Part shown: positions 8,979 to 19,264 of the stretch, piece after piece
How the letters are laid out: the number at the start of each line of letters is the position of its first letter
Position numbering within the stretch: position 1 is the stretch's first letter
From: Micromonospora costi
Lineage (GTDB): Bacteria; Actinomycetota; Actinomycetes; Mycobacteriales; Micromonosporaceae
Length of the DNA: 64,000 nt
NCBI RefSeq assembly: GCF_003626655.1
Contig: NZ_RBAN01000001.1
Location: forward strand, 1,488,001 to 1,552,000
Direction: 5' to 3'
The notes under the pieces: generated by a model
Databases searched by the model: none
What the model was told of the DNA's origin: nothing
What the model saw: the letters and a program-made list of their open reading frames with translations, nothing else
Position numbers and translations under genes: made by a program

Positions 8979-9121
8979 GGGGCTTCGGTCCCTGGCTGGC
9001 GGTGCTGGCCGTGGTGTTCCTGCTCAGCATGCTGCGCATGCGGGCGCTCGCCACCGCGGTCTCGCTCGCGTGGCTCGCCTGGTGCGTCTGGACCTGGGTA
9101 CGCCCCCGCCGCCGCGACTGA
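8975..9121 (+). CDS. Small (48-residue) hydrophobic protein
   Basis: Starts at GTG 8975 and encodes a mostly hydrophobic peptide (WLAVLAVVFLLSMLRMRAL followed by a Trp-rich second hydrophobic stretch) ending in a basic tail RPRRRD. The pattern is that of a one- or two-helix membrane microprotein with a positive-inside C-terminus. It lies alone between efeU and the ahcY terminator, on the opposite strand to both. I do not recognise a family. Confidence 0.45.
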   Translation: MRGFGPWLAVLAVVFLLSMLRMRALATAVSLAWLAWCVWTWVRPRRRD

Positions 9122-9160
9122 CGTCAGCGACCCGACTGATGTCGGCGACGCGGCCCCGGA

Positions 9161-9206
9161 CACGCGAACCGGGCCGGTCGCGTGCGCGGCCGGCCCGGTT
9201 CGTGGT
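9161..9206. terminator. Hairpin terminator downstream of ahcY
   Basis: CGAACCGGGCCGG (9165-9177) pairs with CCGGCCCGGTTCG (9190-9202), a perfect 13-bp GC-rich stem extended by further partial pairing. It lies just beyond the ahcY stop, between convergent genes. There is no U-tract, which is usual for actinomycete terminators. Confidence 0.7.
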
Positions 9207-9212
9207 GGACGA

Positions 9213-10709
<1,497 letters not shown>

Positions 10710-10809
10710 GAAAGCTCCTGTCGGACGATTGTGCTGCGCGACCCTCCACCTTACGCGCGCCGCCCGGCGGGCGCCCCGGCTGGCCGCCGCGGGGGTGCTG
10801 TGGACAGCG

Positions 10810-10863
10810 CACGGGGCGGTCGGTCGTGAACGGACTTTCCGTCCACCAGCCGGCCGCCCCGTG
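10810..10863. promoter_or_regulatory. Stable stem-loop in the ahcY leader
   Basis: CACGGGGCGG (10810-10819) pairs with CCGCCCCGTG (10854-10863). An inner hairpin GGAC/GTCC (10832-10835, 10841-10844) sits inside. It lies between the candidate promoter near 10925-10956 and the ahcY start, so it would be in the mRNA leader. I could not match it to the SAH riboswitch consensus. It could be a regulatory leader or simply GC-rich structure. Confidence 0.35.
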
Positions 10864-10924
10864 CATCCCCCCGGTTTGGTTCCCCGCACGTTCTCGGACC
10901 GTCGTCGCGATAACGCTGCGTACC

Positions 10925-10956
10925 CATAGAGTCACACTCCGCTAGGAGCGCGTCAA
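10925..10956 (-). promoter_or_regulatory. Candidate ahcY promoter
   Basis: On the minus strand TTGACG (10951-10956) is a good -35. About 18-19 bases downstream lies a CTCTAT/ACTCTA segment (10925-10932) as a weaker -10. This would start a transcript about 210 nt upstream of the ahcY ATG. Confidence 0.4.
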
Positions 10957-10996
10957 GCCATTCCGGGAAAGTCGGACTTGCGCTTTTGCGGAGGCG

Positions 10997-12163
10997 TCAG
11001 CTCAGGCCGCCGGAGGCGACGTACGCCTCCCCGGCACCGCTGATCCGCAGCGGTCCGCCCGCGGCCGTGCCGATGGCGGCCTGGCCGCGCTGCAGCGTGA
11101 GCGCCCCGGACCCGTCGTCCACGGCCACCGAGCCGGCCACGCAGAGCACCACGCGGGGACCGACGGGCGCCAGCTCGGCCGACGGCACGGCGTCGCCCAC
11201 CGTCACCCGGTGGAGCGCGAAATCCTCCACCGGCACCGGCCAGCAGTCCACCCCGGGCCCCACCGACCGCGCCTGCCGCACCGGCTCGTCCAGCACCTCG
11301 AAGCGCAGCACCCGCAGCAGCTCGTCGACGTCCACCCGCTTCGGGGTGAGACCGCCGCGCAGCACGTTGTCGCTGGCCGCCATGATCTCCACGCCGGCGC
11401 CGCGCAGGTAGGCGTGCAGGTTGCCGGCCGGCATCCAGATCGCCTCACCGGGCGACAGGCGCACGTGGTGCAACAGCAGCGCGACCAGCACACCCGGGTC
11501 GGCCGGGTAACCGGCCGCCAACGCCCGGGCCAGCTCCGCGTCCGGCCCGGCGGCCGGCGCGGCCACCACCGCCGCCACGAGCCCGGCCCGTTCCTCCTGC
11601 GGCCAGGTCAGCAACGTACGCACCGCCGTGCGCAGGCCGGACACCCCGGACCGCAGCGCCGTGACCACCGGGTCGAGGGCCGGTACGCCGAACGCGGCGA
11701 GCGCCTCGGCCGACTCCGCCGGGTCGCGGAACCCGCAGAGCGCCTCGAACGGGGAGAGCGCGACCAGCAGTTCCGGCTTGTGGTACGGGTCGACGTAGTT
11801 GCGCTGCTCCGGCGGACGCGCCGCGTCGGCCGCGTGCCCGGCCCGGGCCTGCTTCGCGTCGGGATGGGCCTGGAGGCTCAGCGGCGCGTCCGCGGCGAGC
11901 ACCTTGAGCAGGAACGGCAGTCGGGTGCCGAAGCGGTTGACACCCTGCTCGCCGAGCCAGCGTTCCGGCTCGGCCGCCAGCACGTCGAGCAGGCTGATGC
12001 GCGCGCCGGCCCGCTCGATGGCGGCCGGCGCGCCCGGGTGCGCACCGAGCCACAGCTCGGCCTCCGGGCCGTCACTCGGCACCGGGCGCCCCTGCAGGGC
12101 CGCGATGGCGGAGCGGGACCCCCAGGCGTAGTCCCGGATCGGTCCGTACAGCGGTTCCACCAT
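10997..12163 (-). CDS. manA: Mannose-6-phosphate isomerase, class I
   Basis: A 388-residue zinc enzyme interconverting mannose-6-phosphate and fructose-6-phosphate, feeding GDP-mannose synthesis with the manB gene nearby. Metal ligands are visible in QAHPD, HKPE and GNLHAYLRG, followed by the family motif ASDNVLRGGLTPK. ATG 12163 has GGGAG upstream and overlaps the stop of the cation-efflux gene by one base (TGATG). The order manB, Trm112, SIS, CDF, manA, ahcY is one long minus-strand run. Confidence 0.95.
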   Translation of the reverse strand: MVEPLYGPIRDYAWGSRSAIAALQGRPVPSDGPEAELWLGAHPGAPAAIERAGARISLLDVLAAEPERWLGEQGVNRFGTRLPFLLKVLAADAPLSLQAHPDAKQARAGHAADAARPPEQRNYVDPYHKPELLVALSPFEALCGFRDPAESAEALAAFGVPALDPVVTALRSGVSGLRTAVRTLLTWPQEERAGLVAAVVAAPAAGPDAELARALAAGYPADPGVLVALLLHHVRLSPGEAIWMPAGNLHAYLRGAGVEIMAASDNVLRGGLTPKRVDVDELLRVLRFEVLDEPVRQARSVGPGVDCWPVPVEDFALHRVTVGDAVPSAELAPVGPRVVLCVAGSVAVDDGSGALTLQRGQAAIGTAAGGPLRISGAGEAYVASGGLS

Positions 12164-13161
12164 CAGCTCCCGGACCGCCCGGCCGCCTCGTCGTCCGGCC
12201 CCGGTACGGCGGTGTGCGACGCGGACCCGCTGCCCGCGCGCTCGGCCGCGGCGCTGTAGATGTCCGGTTCCAGGTAGATGACCCGGGCGATCGGCACGGC
12301 GGCCCGGATCCGCGCCTCGACCGCGTTGATGCCGCGGGCCACCTCCTCGGCGGTCTCGCACGCCGGGACGCCGACCTTGGCGGCCACCATCAGCTCCTCG
12401 GGCCCCAGGTAGAGCGTCTTCATGTGGATGATCCGCTCCACCTCCGGGCCGTCCGTCACGGCCCGCTCGATGGCGGCGAGGTCGTGCGTCTCCGCGCCCT
12501 CACCGAGCAGCAGGCTCTTCGTCTCGATGGCGAGCACGACCGCGATGGTCACCAGCAGGATGCCGATCATCGCGGTGCCGAACGCGTCCCACTCACCGTT
12601 GCCGGTGGCCAGCGTCATGCTCACGCCGAAGAGCGCGAACACCAGACCCACGAGCGCGCCGAAGTCCTCCAGCAGCACCACGGGCAGCTCCGGCGCCTTA
12701 GCCCGGCGGATGAACCGCAGCCAGGACTGGTTGCCTCGCGTGTGGTTCGACTCCTTGATGGCCGTACGGAAGGAGAACGACTCCATGACGATCGCGACGA
12801 GCAGCACGGTGACCGGCACCCACTGGAACTCGTGGATGCCCTCCTTCTCGTGCCACTTGTGGTACGCCTCGTACAGCGCGAACAGGCCACCGACACTGAA
12901 CAGCACGATCGACACGATGAACGCGTAGATGTAGCGCTCCCGGCCGTACCCGAACGGGTGCTGCGGCGTGGCCTCCCGCTTGGCCCGCTTGCCGCCGAGC
13001 AGCAGCAGACCCTGGTTACCCGAGTCGGCCACCGAGTGGATCGCCTCCGCCAGCATCGACGACGAGCCCGTCAGCGCGAACGCGAGGAACTTCGTGACGG
13101 CGATGCCGATGTTCGCCAGCAGGGCGGCGATGATCGCCCTGGTCCCGCCCTCGGCGCTCAC
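12163..13161 (-). CDS. Cation diffusion facilitator family transporter
   Basis: A 332-residue CDF transporter with about five to six membrane helices. The metal-site motif AIHSVADSGNQ is in helix 2 (about residues 39-50), FGYGRERYIYAF follows, and the C-terminal cytoplasmic domain carries conserved ETHDLAAIE-type sequence. CDF proteins export zinc or other divalent cations against protons. It overlaps manA by one base. Mannose isomerase uses zinc, but linkage to it is only positional. Confidence 0.93.
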   Translation of the reverse strand: MSAEGGTRAIIAALLANIGIAVTKFLAFALTGSSSMLAEAIHSVADSGNQGLLLLGGKRAKREATPQHPFGYGRERYIYAFIVSIVLFSVGGLFALYEAYHKWHEKEGIHEFQWVPVTVLLVAIVMESFSFRTAIKESNHTRGNQSWLRFIRRAKAPELPVVLLEDFGALVGLVFALFGVSMTLATGNGEWDAFGTAMIGILLVTIAVVLAIETKSLLLGEGAETHDLAAIERAVTDGPEVERIIHMKTLYLGPEELMVAAKVGVPACETAEEVARGINAVEARIRAAVPIARVIYLEPDIYSAAAERAGSGSASHTAVPGPDDEAAGRSGS

Positions 13162-13228
13162 GCCACCACTCCCCCGGGCCGCGCCACACCGGCCGGCGCC
13201 GATGTCCCGCGCCGCCCACTACGTCCGA

Positions 13229-14425
13229 TCACTGGTTCGACAGCTCCTTCATCTCGGTGATGGCCGGTACCGCCATCGGATCCAGGCCGTGGGCCATGGC
13301 GAGGTAGATCGAGGCGAAGTCCGGCACCGCGACGAGCGACGCGAGCCGCTCCAGCGCGGAACCGCCCTCGGCGACCACGACGTCGCAGCGCACGCCGCGA
13401 CGCTCGGCCAGCGTCTGCACCGCCTCGGCGCGGCGCTCCTCGACCGCGAGCGGCTCGTCGGTGTCGTCCTCGGCGTTCAGCCCGCCGTCTCGCAGCAGCA
13501 CCAGCCGCAGCCGGGTGCCGTCACCGTCGGCCTCCTCCGGGTCGGCGAAGATGTCCCGCTCCCCCTCGGCCAGGCCGCCGAAGACACCATCGAGCAGGCC
13601 CACGCGGCCCCGCCCTGCCTCGCCCAGCGCCCCGGTGACCACCGGGTAGCGGGCGTTGGCCGACAGGGTGTCGCCGAAGCGGCGGGCCGCCACGGTGGCG
13701 AGCGGGGACGAGCCCCAGACGATCGGGATCGAACCCGCCAGGCCCAGGGCCAGCGACTTCGCCGGGTTGACGAAGGACTCGGCGGTGGGCCGGCTGCGGT
13801 CGGCGTCGGCGTCCAGCCGCGCCGCCGTCTCGGCCAGATCCGCCTCGTTGACCTTCACGAGCCCGAGCGTACGGGCGGCGAGCAGTACCGGCACGGTGAG
13901 CGCCCACAGACTGGCGCGGGCGGGCGCGCGCCGCGGCACCGGGATGAACGGCGCGCGGGCGCGCTCGGCGACCGACTGGAGCTGGGAGTCCGGCGCGCCG
14001 ACGGCGACCAGCCGGGCGCCCCGGCGGTGCGCGGCCTCGGCGGCGCCGAGCGCCTCGGGACTGCGGCCGGAGGCGCTCACCGCGATCACCACGTCGGCGG
14101 CGCCCACCCAGCCCGGCACACCGGCGCTGCGGTGCGGGATGACCGGCACGGGGCAGCGGGGGCCCGCGACCGTGGCGAGGACGTCACCGGTGCGACCGGC
14201 GGTGCCGATGCCGGCGATGACGACGGCGCGCGGCCGGCCCTCGTCGGCGAGCGCGGAGAGGTTCGCCTCGGCCGTCAACGCGGCCGACTCGCGCACCTGG
14301 GCGCCCGCGGACGCGGTGTGCCGCAGCATGCCACCCGGGTCCCGCTCGGCGAGCGCGTCGGGGTCGTCCAGCAGGCTCTCGTCGGCTTCCCGGTGGCCGC
14401 TGACCCCGGCCGTACCGTCGATCAC
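13229..14425 (-). CDS. SIS domain protein, phosphoglucose/phosphomannose isomerase-like
   Basis: A 398-residue double-SIS protein related to bifunctional phosphoglucose/phosphomannose isomerases. The sugar-binding SASGRSPE loop is near residue 110, GIGTAGRTGD precedes it, and a C-terminal half contains PSNAR-like 'LSANARYPVV'. The GTG at 14425 overlaps the Trm112 stop by four bases (GTGA). It sits in the mannose-phosphate gene block beside manB and manA. Enzymatic specificity cannot be read from the sequence. Confidence 0.85.
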   Translation of the reverse strand: MIDGTAGVSGHREADESLLDDPDALAERDPGGMLRHTASAGAQVRESAALTAEANLSALADEGRPRAVVIAGIGTAGRTGDVLATVAGPRCPVPVIPHRSAGVPGWVGAADVVIAVSASGRSPEALGAAEAAHRRGARLVAVGAPDSQLQSVAERARAPFIPVPRRAPARASLWALTVPVLLAARTLGLVKVNEADLAETAARLDADADRSRPTAESFVNPAKSLALGLAGSIPIVWGSSPLATVAARRFGDTLSANARYPVVTGALGEAGRGRVGLLDGVFGGLAEGERDIFADPEEADGDGTRLRLVLLRDGGLNAEDDTDEPLAVEERRAEAVQTLAERRGVRCDVVVAEGGSALERLASLVAVPDFASIYLAMAHGLDPMAVPAITEMKELSNQ

Positions 14426-14607
14426 GACGACTGCCCCGGGCCGCCGCGCGCCTCGTCGAGCAGCAGTACCGGCACGTCGTCGCGGACCTCGAAGACGCGG
14501 CCGCACTCGGTGCAGGTCAGGGTCTGGGCCTGCGCGTCGTAGTCGAGCGGTGCGTGGTGCGTGTCCGGGCAGGCGAGTATCTCGAGCAACTGCGGATCCA
14601 GGGCCAC
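14422..14607 (-). CDS. Trm112 family small zinc-binding protein
   Basis: A 61-residue protein with LLEILACPDTHHAPL near the N-terminus and LTCTECGRVFEVRDDVPVLL in the middle. Three cysteines are arranged as in Trm112/YcaR-like proteins. The Trm112 family includes methyltransferase activators in eukaryotes and archaea; the bacterial role is unclear. ATG 14607 has AGGAG upstream. It is coupled by GTGA overlap to the SIS gene and follows manB by 61 bp, the usual actinomycete arrangement. Confidence 0.9.
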   Translation of the reverse strand: MALDPQLLEILACPDTHHAPLDYDAQAQTLTCTECGRVFEVRDDVPVLLLDEARGGPGQSS

Positions 14608-14668
14608 GGCGCGGCTCCTTCCACGTGTGCGGCTTCACCGCCGGCGGTGCCGAGCGGCGCAGGCGATC

Positions 14669-16054
14669 TTATCGGCGAACCCGGTCGAGCACCTCGTCGC
14701 GGAGGGAGATCATCCGCGCGCGGGTGGGTGCCTCGACGTTCAGCCTCAGCAACGGCTCGGTGTTGGACGCGCGCAGGTTGAACCAGGCGCCGTCGGGGAA
14801 GCGCAGGGTCAGACCGTCCATCTCGTCGGCCTCGACATCCGTGTACGCGTCGCGCACCTCGCGCATCGCCGCGGCCTGGTCGACCACCGTGGAGTTGATC
14901 TCGCCGGACGCGACGTACCGCTCGTACTCGCCGGCCAGCACCGACAGCGGCAGCGACTGCTCACCGAGCGCGGCCAGGGTGTGCATGGCCGCGAGCATCC
15001 CAGTGTCGGCGAACCAGAAGTCCCGGAAGTAGTAGTGCGCGGAGTGCTCACCGCCGAAGATCGCGTTGGTGCGCGCCATCTCCGCCTTGATGAAGGAGTG
15101 CCCCACCCGCGCCACCACCGGCTCCCCGCCGTGTTCGCGGATGATCTCCGGAACCGCGCGGGAGGTGATCAGGCCGTGGATCACCGTCGAACCGGGGTGC
15201 TTGGCCAGCTCGCGGGCGGCCACCATCGCGGTGATCGCCGACGGGGAGACCGGCTCGCCCCGCTCGTCCACCACGAAACAGCGGTCGGCGTCGCCGTCGA
15301 ACGCGAGCCCGATCTCCGCGCCGTGCTCGACGACCGCGCGCTGGAGGTCGACCAGGTTGGCCGGGTCCAGCGGGTTGGCCTCGTGGTTGGGGAAGCTGCC
15401 GTCCAGGTCGAAGTAGAGCGGCACGATCTCCAGCGGCAGGGCCGGAAGGCTCGCGTCACCGAGCACGCTCGGCACCGTGTGGCCGGCCATGCCGTTGCCC
15501 GCGTCCACCACCACGCGCAGCGGGCGGATGCTCGACAGGTCGACGAGCTTGCGCAGGTACGCCGCGTACTCCGGGAGCAGGTCGCGCCGCTCGGCCGGGC
15601 GGGTCGGCTCACCGGCGGGGCGGGCCTCGTCCTTGTCCAGCAGTGCCTGCGCCCGGTCGCGGATCTCGGCGAGGCCGGTGTCCTGACCGATGGGCCGGGC
15701 GCCGGAGCGGCACATCTTGATGCCGTTGTAGCGCGCCGGGTTGTGACTGGCCGTGAACATGGCCCCGGGCAGGTCGAGTGAGCCGGAGGCGAAGTAGAGC
15801 ATGTCGGTCGACGCGAGACCGATCTCGATGACCGAGCGCCCCTCGGCCCGGACGCCGGCGGCGAACGCGGACGCCAGGCCGGGCGAGGTGGCCCGCATGT
15901 CGTGACCGATGACGACCGCCTCGCCGGGCTCGTCCGTGGCGTTGAGCAGCTGGGTGAAGGCGGCGCCGATGGCCTCGGCGGCCCGCTCGTCCCACTGGTC
16001 CGGCACCGTCCCGCGGACGTCGTACGCCTTCACGATCTGGGACAGATCAGACAC
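14669..16054 (-). CDS. manB: Phosphomannomutase/phosphoglucomutase
   Basis: A 461-residue alpha-D-phosphohexomutase. The phosphoserine loop is TASHNP, the metal-binding loop DGDADRC, the sugar-recognition loop GGEHSAHYYF and the C-terminal phosphate-binding loop SNTEPLLRLN. It converts mannose-6-phosphate to mannose-1-phosphate for GDP-mannose (glycolipids, PIMs, glycosylation). GTG 16054 (VSDLSQIVKAYDVRGTVP) follows GGAG. It is the upstream end of the conserved minus-strand block ending in ahcY; foreign-looking accessory genes begin beyond it. Confidence 0.95.
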   Translation of the reverse strand: MSDLSQIVKAYDVRGTVPDQWDERAAEAIGAAFTQLLNATDEPGEAVVIGHDMRATSPGLASAFAAGVRAEGRSVIEIGLASTDMLYFASGSLDLPGAMFTASHNPARYNGIKMCRSGARPIGQDTGLAEIRDRAQALLDKDEARPAGEPTRPAERRDLLPEYAAYLRKLVDLSSIRPLRVVVDAGNGMAGHTVPSVLGDASLPALPLEIVPLYFDLDGSFPNHEANPLDPANLVDLQRAVVEHGAEIGLAFDGDADRCFVVDERGEPVSPSAITAMVAARELAKHPGSTVIHGLITSRAVPEIIREHGGEPVVARVGHSFIKAEMARTNAIFGGEHSAHYYFRDFWFADTGMLAAMHTLAALGEQSLPLSVLAGEYERYVASGEINSTVVDQAAAMREVRDAYTDVEADEMDGLTLRFPDGAWFNLRASNTEPLLRLNVEAPTRARMISLRDEVLDRVRR

Positions 16055-16123
16055 CGGTTCCACTCCTTGGCCGCAGGTCGTCACGCACCCTGAGCGTATC
16101 GGAGGGCGCGGGCCGCGCTTCGG

Positions 16124-17386
16124 TCAGCCGGGTAGCCGGGGCATGTACACGGTGTGTTCGCCACCCCCGGCGGCCGGTGGCGGGCCGGCCTGCCCGGGAG
16201 CCGACGACGGCCCAGGCGTGGACGGGCCGGCCGTGGACGCGCTGGTCGCCGACGACGGCCCGGGCGTGGGTGGGCCGGACGGCGACGGGCTGTGTGCCGA
16301 CGACGCGCCCGGGGCGGGCGGTGGGGCGGAACCGGGTCCCGCTGGCATCGCGCCGCCCGGGGAGCCCGCTGGCGTCGCGCCGCCCGGCAGGCCCGCCGGC
16401 GGGGCGGGCTCGGGACCCGTGGGCGCGGCGCCGCCCGGGTAGCCCGGCAGCGGCCGGGTCGCGTCGGGCCGGGCTCCGTAGATCCCGCCCGAGGGTCGCG
16501 GCGACGGCACCCCGTAGACGCCGCCCGTGGCGGGCGGCTGGCCGTACACCGGACCGGGCTGGACCGGCGCGGCCGGGACACCACCGCCGGCGCGGTAGGT
16601 GGTGCCGCCCGGGTTGCCGGGCAGCGGCAGGACCGACTCGCCGGCGGACGCCTTGTCCTGACGGGAGCGGCGGACCAGGAAGACGATCAGCAGCGCCCCC
16701 ACGGCGACCAGGGCCAGACCCACGAACATCACGGGCGAGAGCCCGGAGGAATCCTCGTCGGTGGTGGCCGGCCCACCGGTCGGCGCGGCGAGCGCCGCCG
16801 GGGTCGAATCCGCGTCGGCGGGCGCTTCCGTCGGCTCCGGCGTCGGCGTCGGCGACGGCTTCGTCGACGGGGTCGGGGAGACGAGGGCCCGACCGCCGGT
16901 CACCCGCGCCGAGTCCGCGTCGCGGCCCAGATCCCGGCCGGACGCGGTGCCGGCCTCACCGACCACGCTCAGCCGCCCGTTCGGCGCCGTCGCCGCGAAC
17001 GTGACGCGGTAGCGCACGGTGATGCCCTTGCCCTTGCAGAGCGTCGGCTTCGCGGGCGCGGTCTGCGTGGTGCTGAGCGCACCCGAGCCGCCGCCGAGCG
17101 GCACCGGGAACCAGCGCCCGCCGTAGCTGACCTGGACCGTCACCTGATTCGCCTGGAGGCCCGCCAGCCGCAGCCCGAGCGCGGTCCGCAGCATCACGCA
17201 GCCGTCGGTGCGCTTGCGGACCTCGACGCTCACCCCCTCGGCGGAGCCGCCGGCGGTGAAGCTGTCGGCCGCGCGCACCCGCACCAAGTCGTCGTCGGCC
17301 ATCGCCGGCGCCGCACCGATCAGCACCAGGCCGCCCAGCAACGCGCCGACCGTCGCGAGCCGCGCCGCGTGTCGCCGTACCGCCAT
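16124..17386 (-). CDS. Secreted, membrane-anchored protein with Pro/Gly-rich tail
   Basis: About 420 residues. An N-terminal signal peptide (cleavage near APAMA-DDD) leads into an exported beta-rich region with two cysteines. A Pro/Thr linker, one transmembrane helix (VMFVGLALVAVGALLIVFLV, about 225-244) and a cytoplasmic Gly/Pro/Ser-rich tail with low-complexity repeats (PSTPGPSSA) follow. ATG 17386 or GTG 17392 could start it, both with GAGG nearby. No enzymatic motif is visible. The architecture resembles sortase-independent surface proteins of unknown role in this family of bacteria. Confidence 0.75.
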   Translation of the reverse strand: MAVRRHAARLATVGALLGGLVLIGAAPAMADDDLVRVRAADSFTAGGSAEGVSVEVRKRTDGCVMLRTALGLRLAGLQANQVTVQVSYGGRWFPVPLGGGSGALSTTQTAPAKPTLCKGKGITVRYRVTFAATAPNGRLSVVGEAGTASGRDLGRDADSARVTGGRALVSPTPSTKPSPTPTPEPTEAPADADSTPAALAAPTGGPATTDEDSSGLSPVMFVGLALVAVGALLIVFLVRRSRQDKASAGESVLPLPGNPGGTTYRAGGGVPAAPVQPGPVYGQPPATGGVYGVPSPRPSGGIYGARPDATRPLPGYPGGAAPTGPEPAPPAGLPGGATPAGSPGGAMPAGPGSAPPPAPGASSAHSPSPSGPPTPGPSSATSASTAGPSTPGPSSAPGQAGPPPAAGGGEHTVYMPRLPG

Positions 17387-17483
17387 GATCACCTCGCCGT
17401 CCTCCCCGGTCGGGGACCGCCGGTCAGGCTACTACCGCTTCATGTGACCCACCCGTCATAGAGCGCCCCGGATGTGCGCCGCA

Positions 17484-18368
17484 TTACCTCCCACCAGGCC
17501 GTCGGGTGGCGGTCCGGGGTTCGGCGGCGGTGCCATGTTCGGTGGCGGCGCCGAGGTCGGCGGCGGCGCGATGTTCGGTGGCGGCGCGATGTTCGGCGGC
17601 GGCGCGATGTTCGGCCGCGGCGCGATGTTCGGCCGCGGCGCGATGTTCGGCCGCGGCGCGATGTTCGGCGGCGGCGCCGAGTTCGGCGGCGGTGAGGGCG
17701 TCGCGGCATAGCCGGTCGGCGGTCCGGGTGGTCTCCGGCAGCCGGTACCGCGGGGTCGACGCGAGCACCCGGGCGACGGCGTTGTCCAGGCTCATCCGGT
17801 GGCCGACGCTCACGAAGACCGGTCGCACGCCGTCGCGGGTCCGCAGCACCCGGCCCACCACCTCGCCGCCGTCACGCAACGCCGACCACGCGCCCCGCTG
17901 GACGCCCAGCGGCGTCCACTCGCCGACCAACGGCGTCTTGCCCACACCGATCGACGGCAGGCCGGTCACCACCCCGAGATGACACGCGAGCCCGAATCGG
18001 CGCGGATGCGCCAGGCCGTGCCCGTCGCAGACCAGCAGGTCGGGGCGGATCCGCAGCCGATCCAACGCGTCGAGCAGCGCGGGCAGCTCCCGGAACGCGA
18101 ACAGGCCCGGGACGTACCCGAACGCGGGCCTCCCGACGCTCACCGCACGGTCCACCACCGCGAGCGTCCGGGCGTCGAGCACGGTGACGGCCGCCGCGAG
18201 CAGGTCACCGCTCGCCGCGTACGCGACGTCCAGCCCGGCCACCGTCGCGGGCTCGGTCGGACCGGGCCCCACCAGGTCGACCCGCGACCGCAACTCCTCC
18301 TGTACGGCCACCGCCTCGGCCACACTGCGCGGCGTCGCCGCCGGATCCGGCACGGGTACGGCTGTCAT
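17484..18368 (-). CDS. nfi: Endonuclease V with repetitive C-terminal tail
   Basis: A 294-residue protein. The first 225 residues are deoxyinosine 3' endonuclease (Endo V): VAGLDVAY carries a catalytic Asp, followed by PDLLVCDGHG and IGVGKTPLVGEW, all family hallmarks. The tail of about 60 residues is a six-residue repeat (AEHRAA) encoded by an 18-bp tandem array, absent from typical Endo V. The core is complete, so DNA repair of deaminated adenine is likely retained. ATG 18368 is chosen because homology begins shortly after it. Confidence 0.88.
   Translation of the reverse strand: MTAVPVPDPAATPRSVAEAVAVQEELRSRVDLVGPGPTEPATVAGLDVAYAASGDLLAAAVTVLDARTLAVVDRAVSVGRPAFGYVPGLFAFRELPALLDALDRLRIRPDLLVCDGHGLAHPRRFGLACHLGVVTGLPSIGVGKTPLVGEWTPLGVQRGAWSALRDGGEVVGRVLRTRDGVRPVFVSVGHRMSLDNAVARVLASTPRYRLPETTRTADRLCRDALTAAELGAAAEHRAAAEHRAAAEHRAAAEHRAAAEHRAATEHRAAADLGAATEHGTAAEPRTATRRPGGR
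17519..17690. repeat. 18-bp tandem repeat array inside nfi
   Basis: About nine imperfect copies of GCGGCGCGATGTTCGGYG in direct tandem, each encoding AEHRAA on the minus strand. Differences are mainly single bases at unit ends. The unit keeps frame, so copy-number change would lengthen the protein tail without breaking it. Confidence 0.88.
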
Positions 18369-18612
18369 CGGCTGCGGACTCCGTCCTGCGCAGGCTGCTT
18401 CGATCGGCCCGAGTGTCCCGAAGGCGCGCCGTCCCCGGGCCACCTTCCCTGATCCTCCAATGGATCACGCGGGATCGTGGCGGACGTCAGGCTGACACGA
18501 GACGGCTCCTCGCCGTCGGCGGGCTCAGTTCCCCGGGTACCGCTGTCCGTCGCGGCCTCGATCCCGCCCCCGGACCCGCGCGGCGGGCGCCTGCTGCCGC
18601 CCCCGTCCGCGG

Positions 18613-19197
18613 TTACTGGCCGATCCGGCCGTCGATCAGCTCGCGGAGCAGGTCGGCGTGGCCGTTGTGCCGGGCGTACTCCTCGATCATGTGCACGAGC
18701 AGCTCGCGCAGCGAGATGGACGTGCCGTCGCGCTGGCGTCCCTCGGCGCCGAGGTCCGTCCGGTCCACCAGCTGCTCGGCGAACTCGATTTCGGCCCGCC
18801 AGTTCCGCCACGCCTCGGCCACCACGTCCGGGTCCGCGATCGCCTCGTTGAAGTCCGCGTCCCGGTCGGCCTCCGTACGGTAGATCGGCGGCGCCTCCTC
18901 CCCGGCCATCACCCGGCGGAACCAGCCGCGCTCCACCTCGGCCATGTGCCGGACGAGGCCGAGCAGCGACATCGTCGACGGAGGTACGGCCCGGCGGGCC
19001 AACTGCTCGGCGTCCAGGTCGGCGCACTTCAGTTGCAGGGTGAGGCGCTGATCGCGGAGGTACTCGACGAGGATCGTCCGCTCGTCGTCGAAGTTGCCCT
19101 CCGAACGCGGATCCTCGTCCGGGTGGACGAACATGTTCGACCAGGCGAAGCCCTGCGCGGGCGTTCCGGCACCGTGGGAGGCGGGAGAGTCGGGCAT
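18613..19197 (-). CDS. DinB/DUF664 family protein
   Basis: A 194-residue helical-bundle protein of the DinB-like superfamily (DUF664 branch). It has HMAEVERGWFRRV and, near the C-terminus, HMIEEYARHNGHADLLREL with the His residues expected to bind a metal. Such proteins are thought to be metal-dependent thiol or mycothiol-linked enzymes; the substrate here is unknown. ATG 19197 follows GAGAGGGTC. Palindrome D lies 67 bp upstream, between this gene and the toxin-locus gene. Confidence 0.87.
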   Translation of the reverse strand: MPDSPASHGAGTPAQGFAWSNMFVHPDEDPRSEGNFDDERTILVEYLRDQRLTLQLKCADLDAEQLARRAVPPSTMSLLGLVRHMAEVERGWFRRVMAGEEAPPIYRTEADRDADFNEAIADPDVVAEAWRNWRAEIEFAEQLVDRTDLGAEGRQRDGTSISLRELLVHMIEEYARHNGHADLLRELIDGRIGQ

Positions 19198-19264
19198 ACC
19201 GCGACCCTCTCCGACGATGGACGGCGCGGCAACCCGTTTGCCCACTCATGACCTTGCCGCCCGT

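Noticed and set aside
10710..10990. SAH riboswitch upstream of ahcY
   Set aside because: I could not find the conserved core of the SAH riboswitch; only a generic GC-rich stem is visible.
17380..17395. GGTGATCATG at the start of the secreted-protein gene as another A-type palindrome
   Set aside because: Only ten bases match and there is no inverted partner within 100 bp.
17519..17690. Tandem repeat as a possible CRISPR array
   Set aside because: Units are 18 bp, contiguous with no spacers and in frame within nfi. No cas genes are present.
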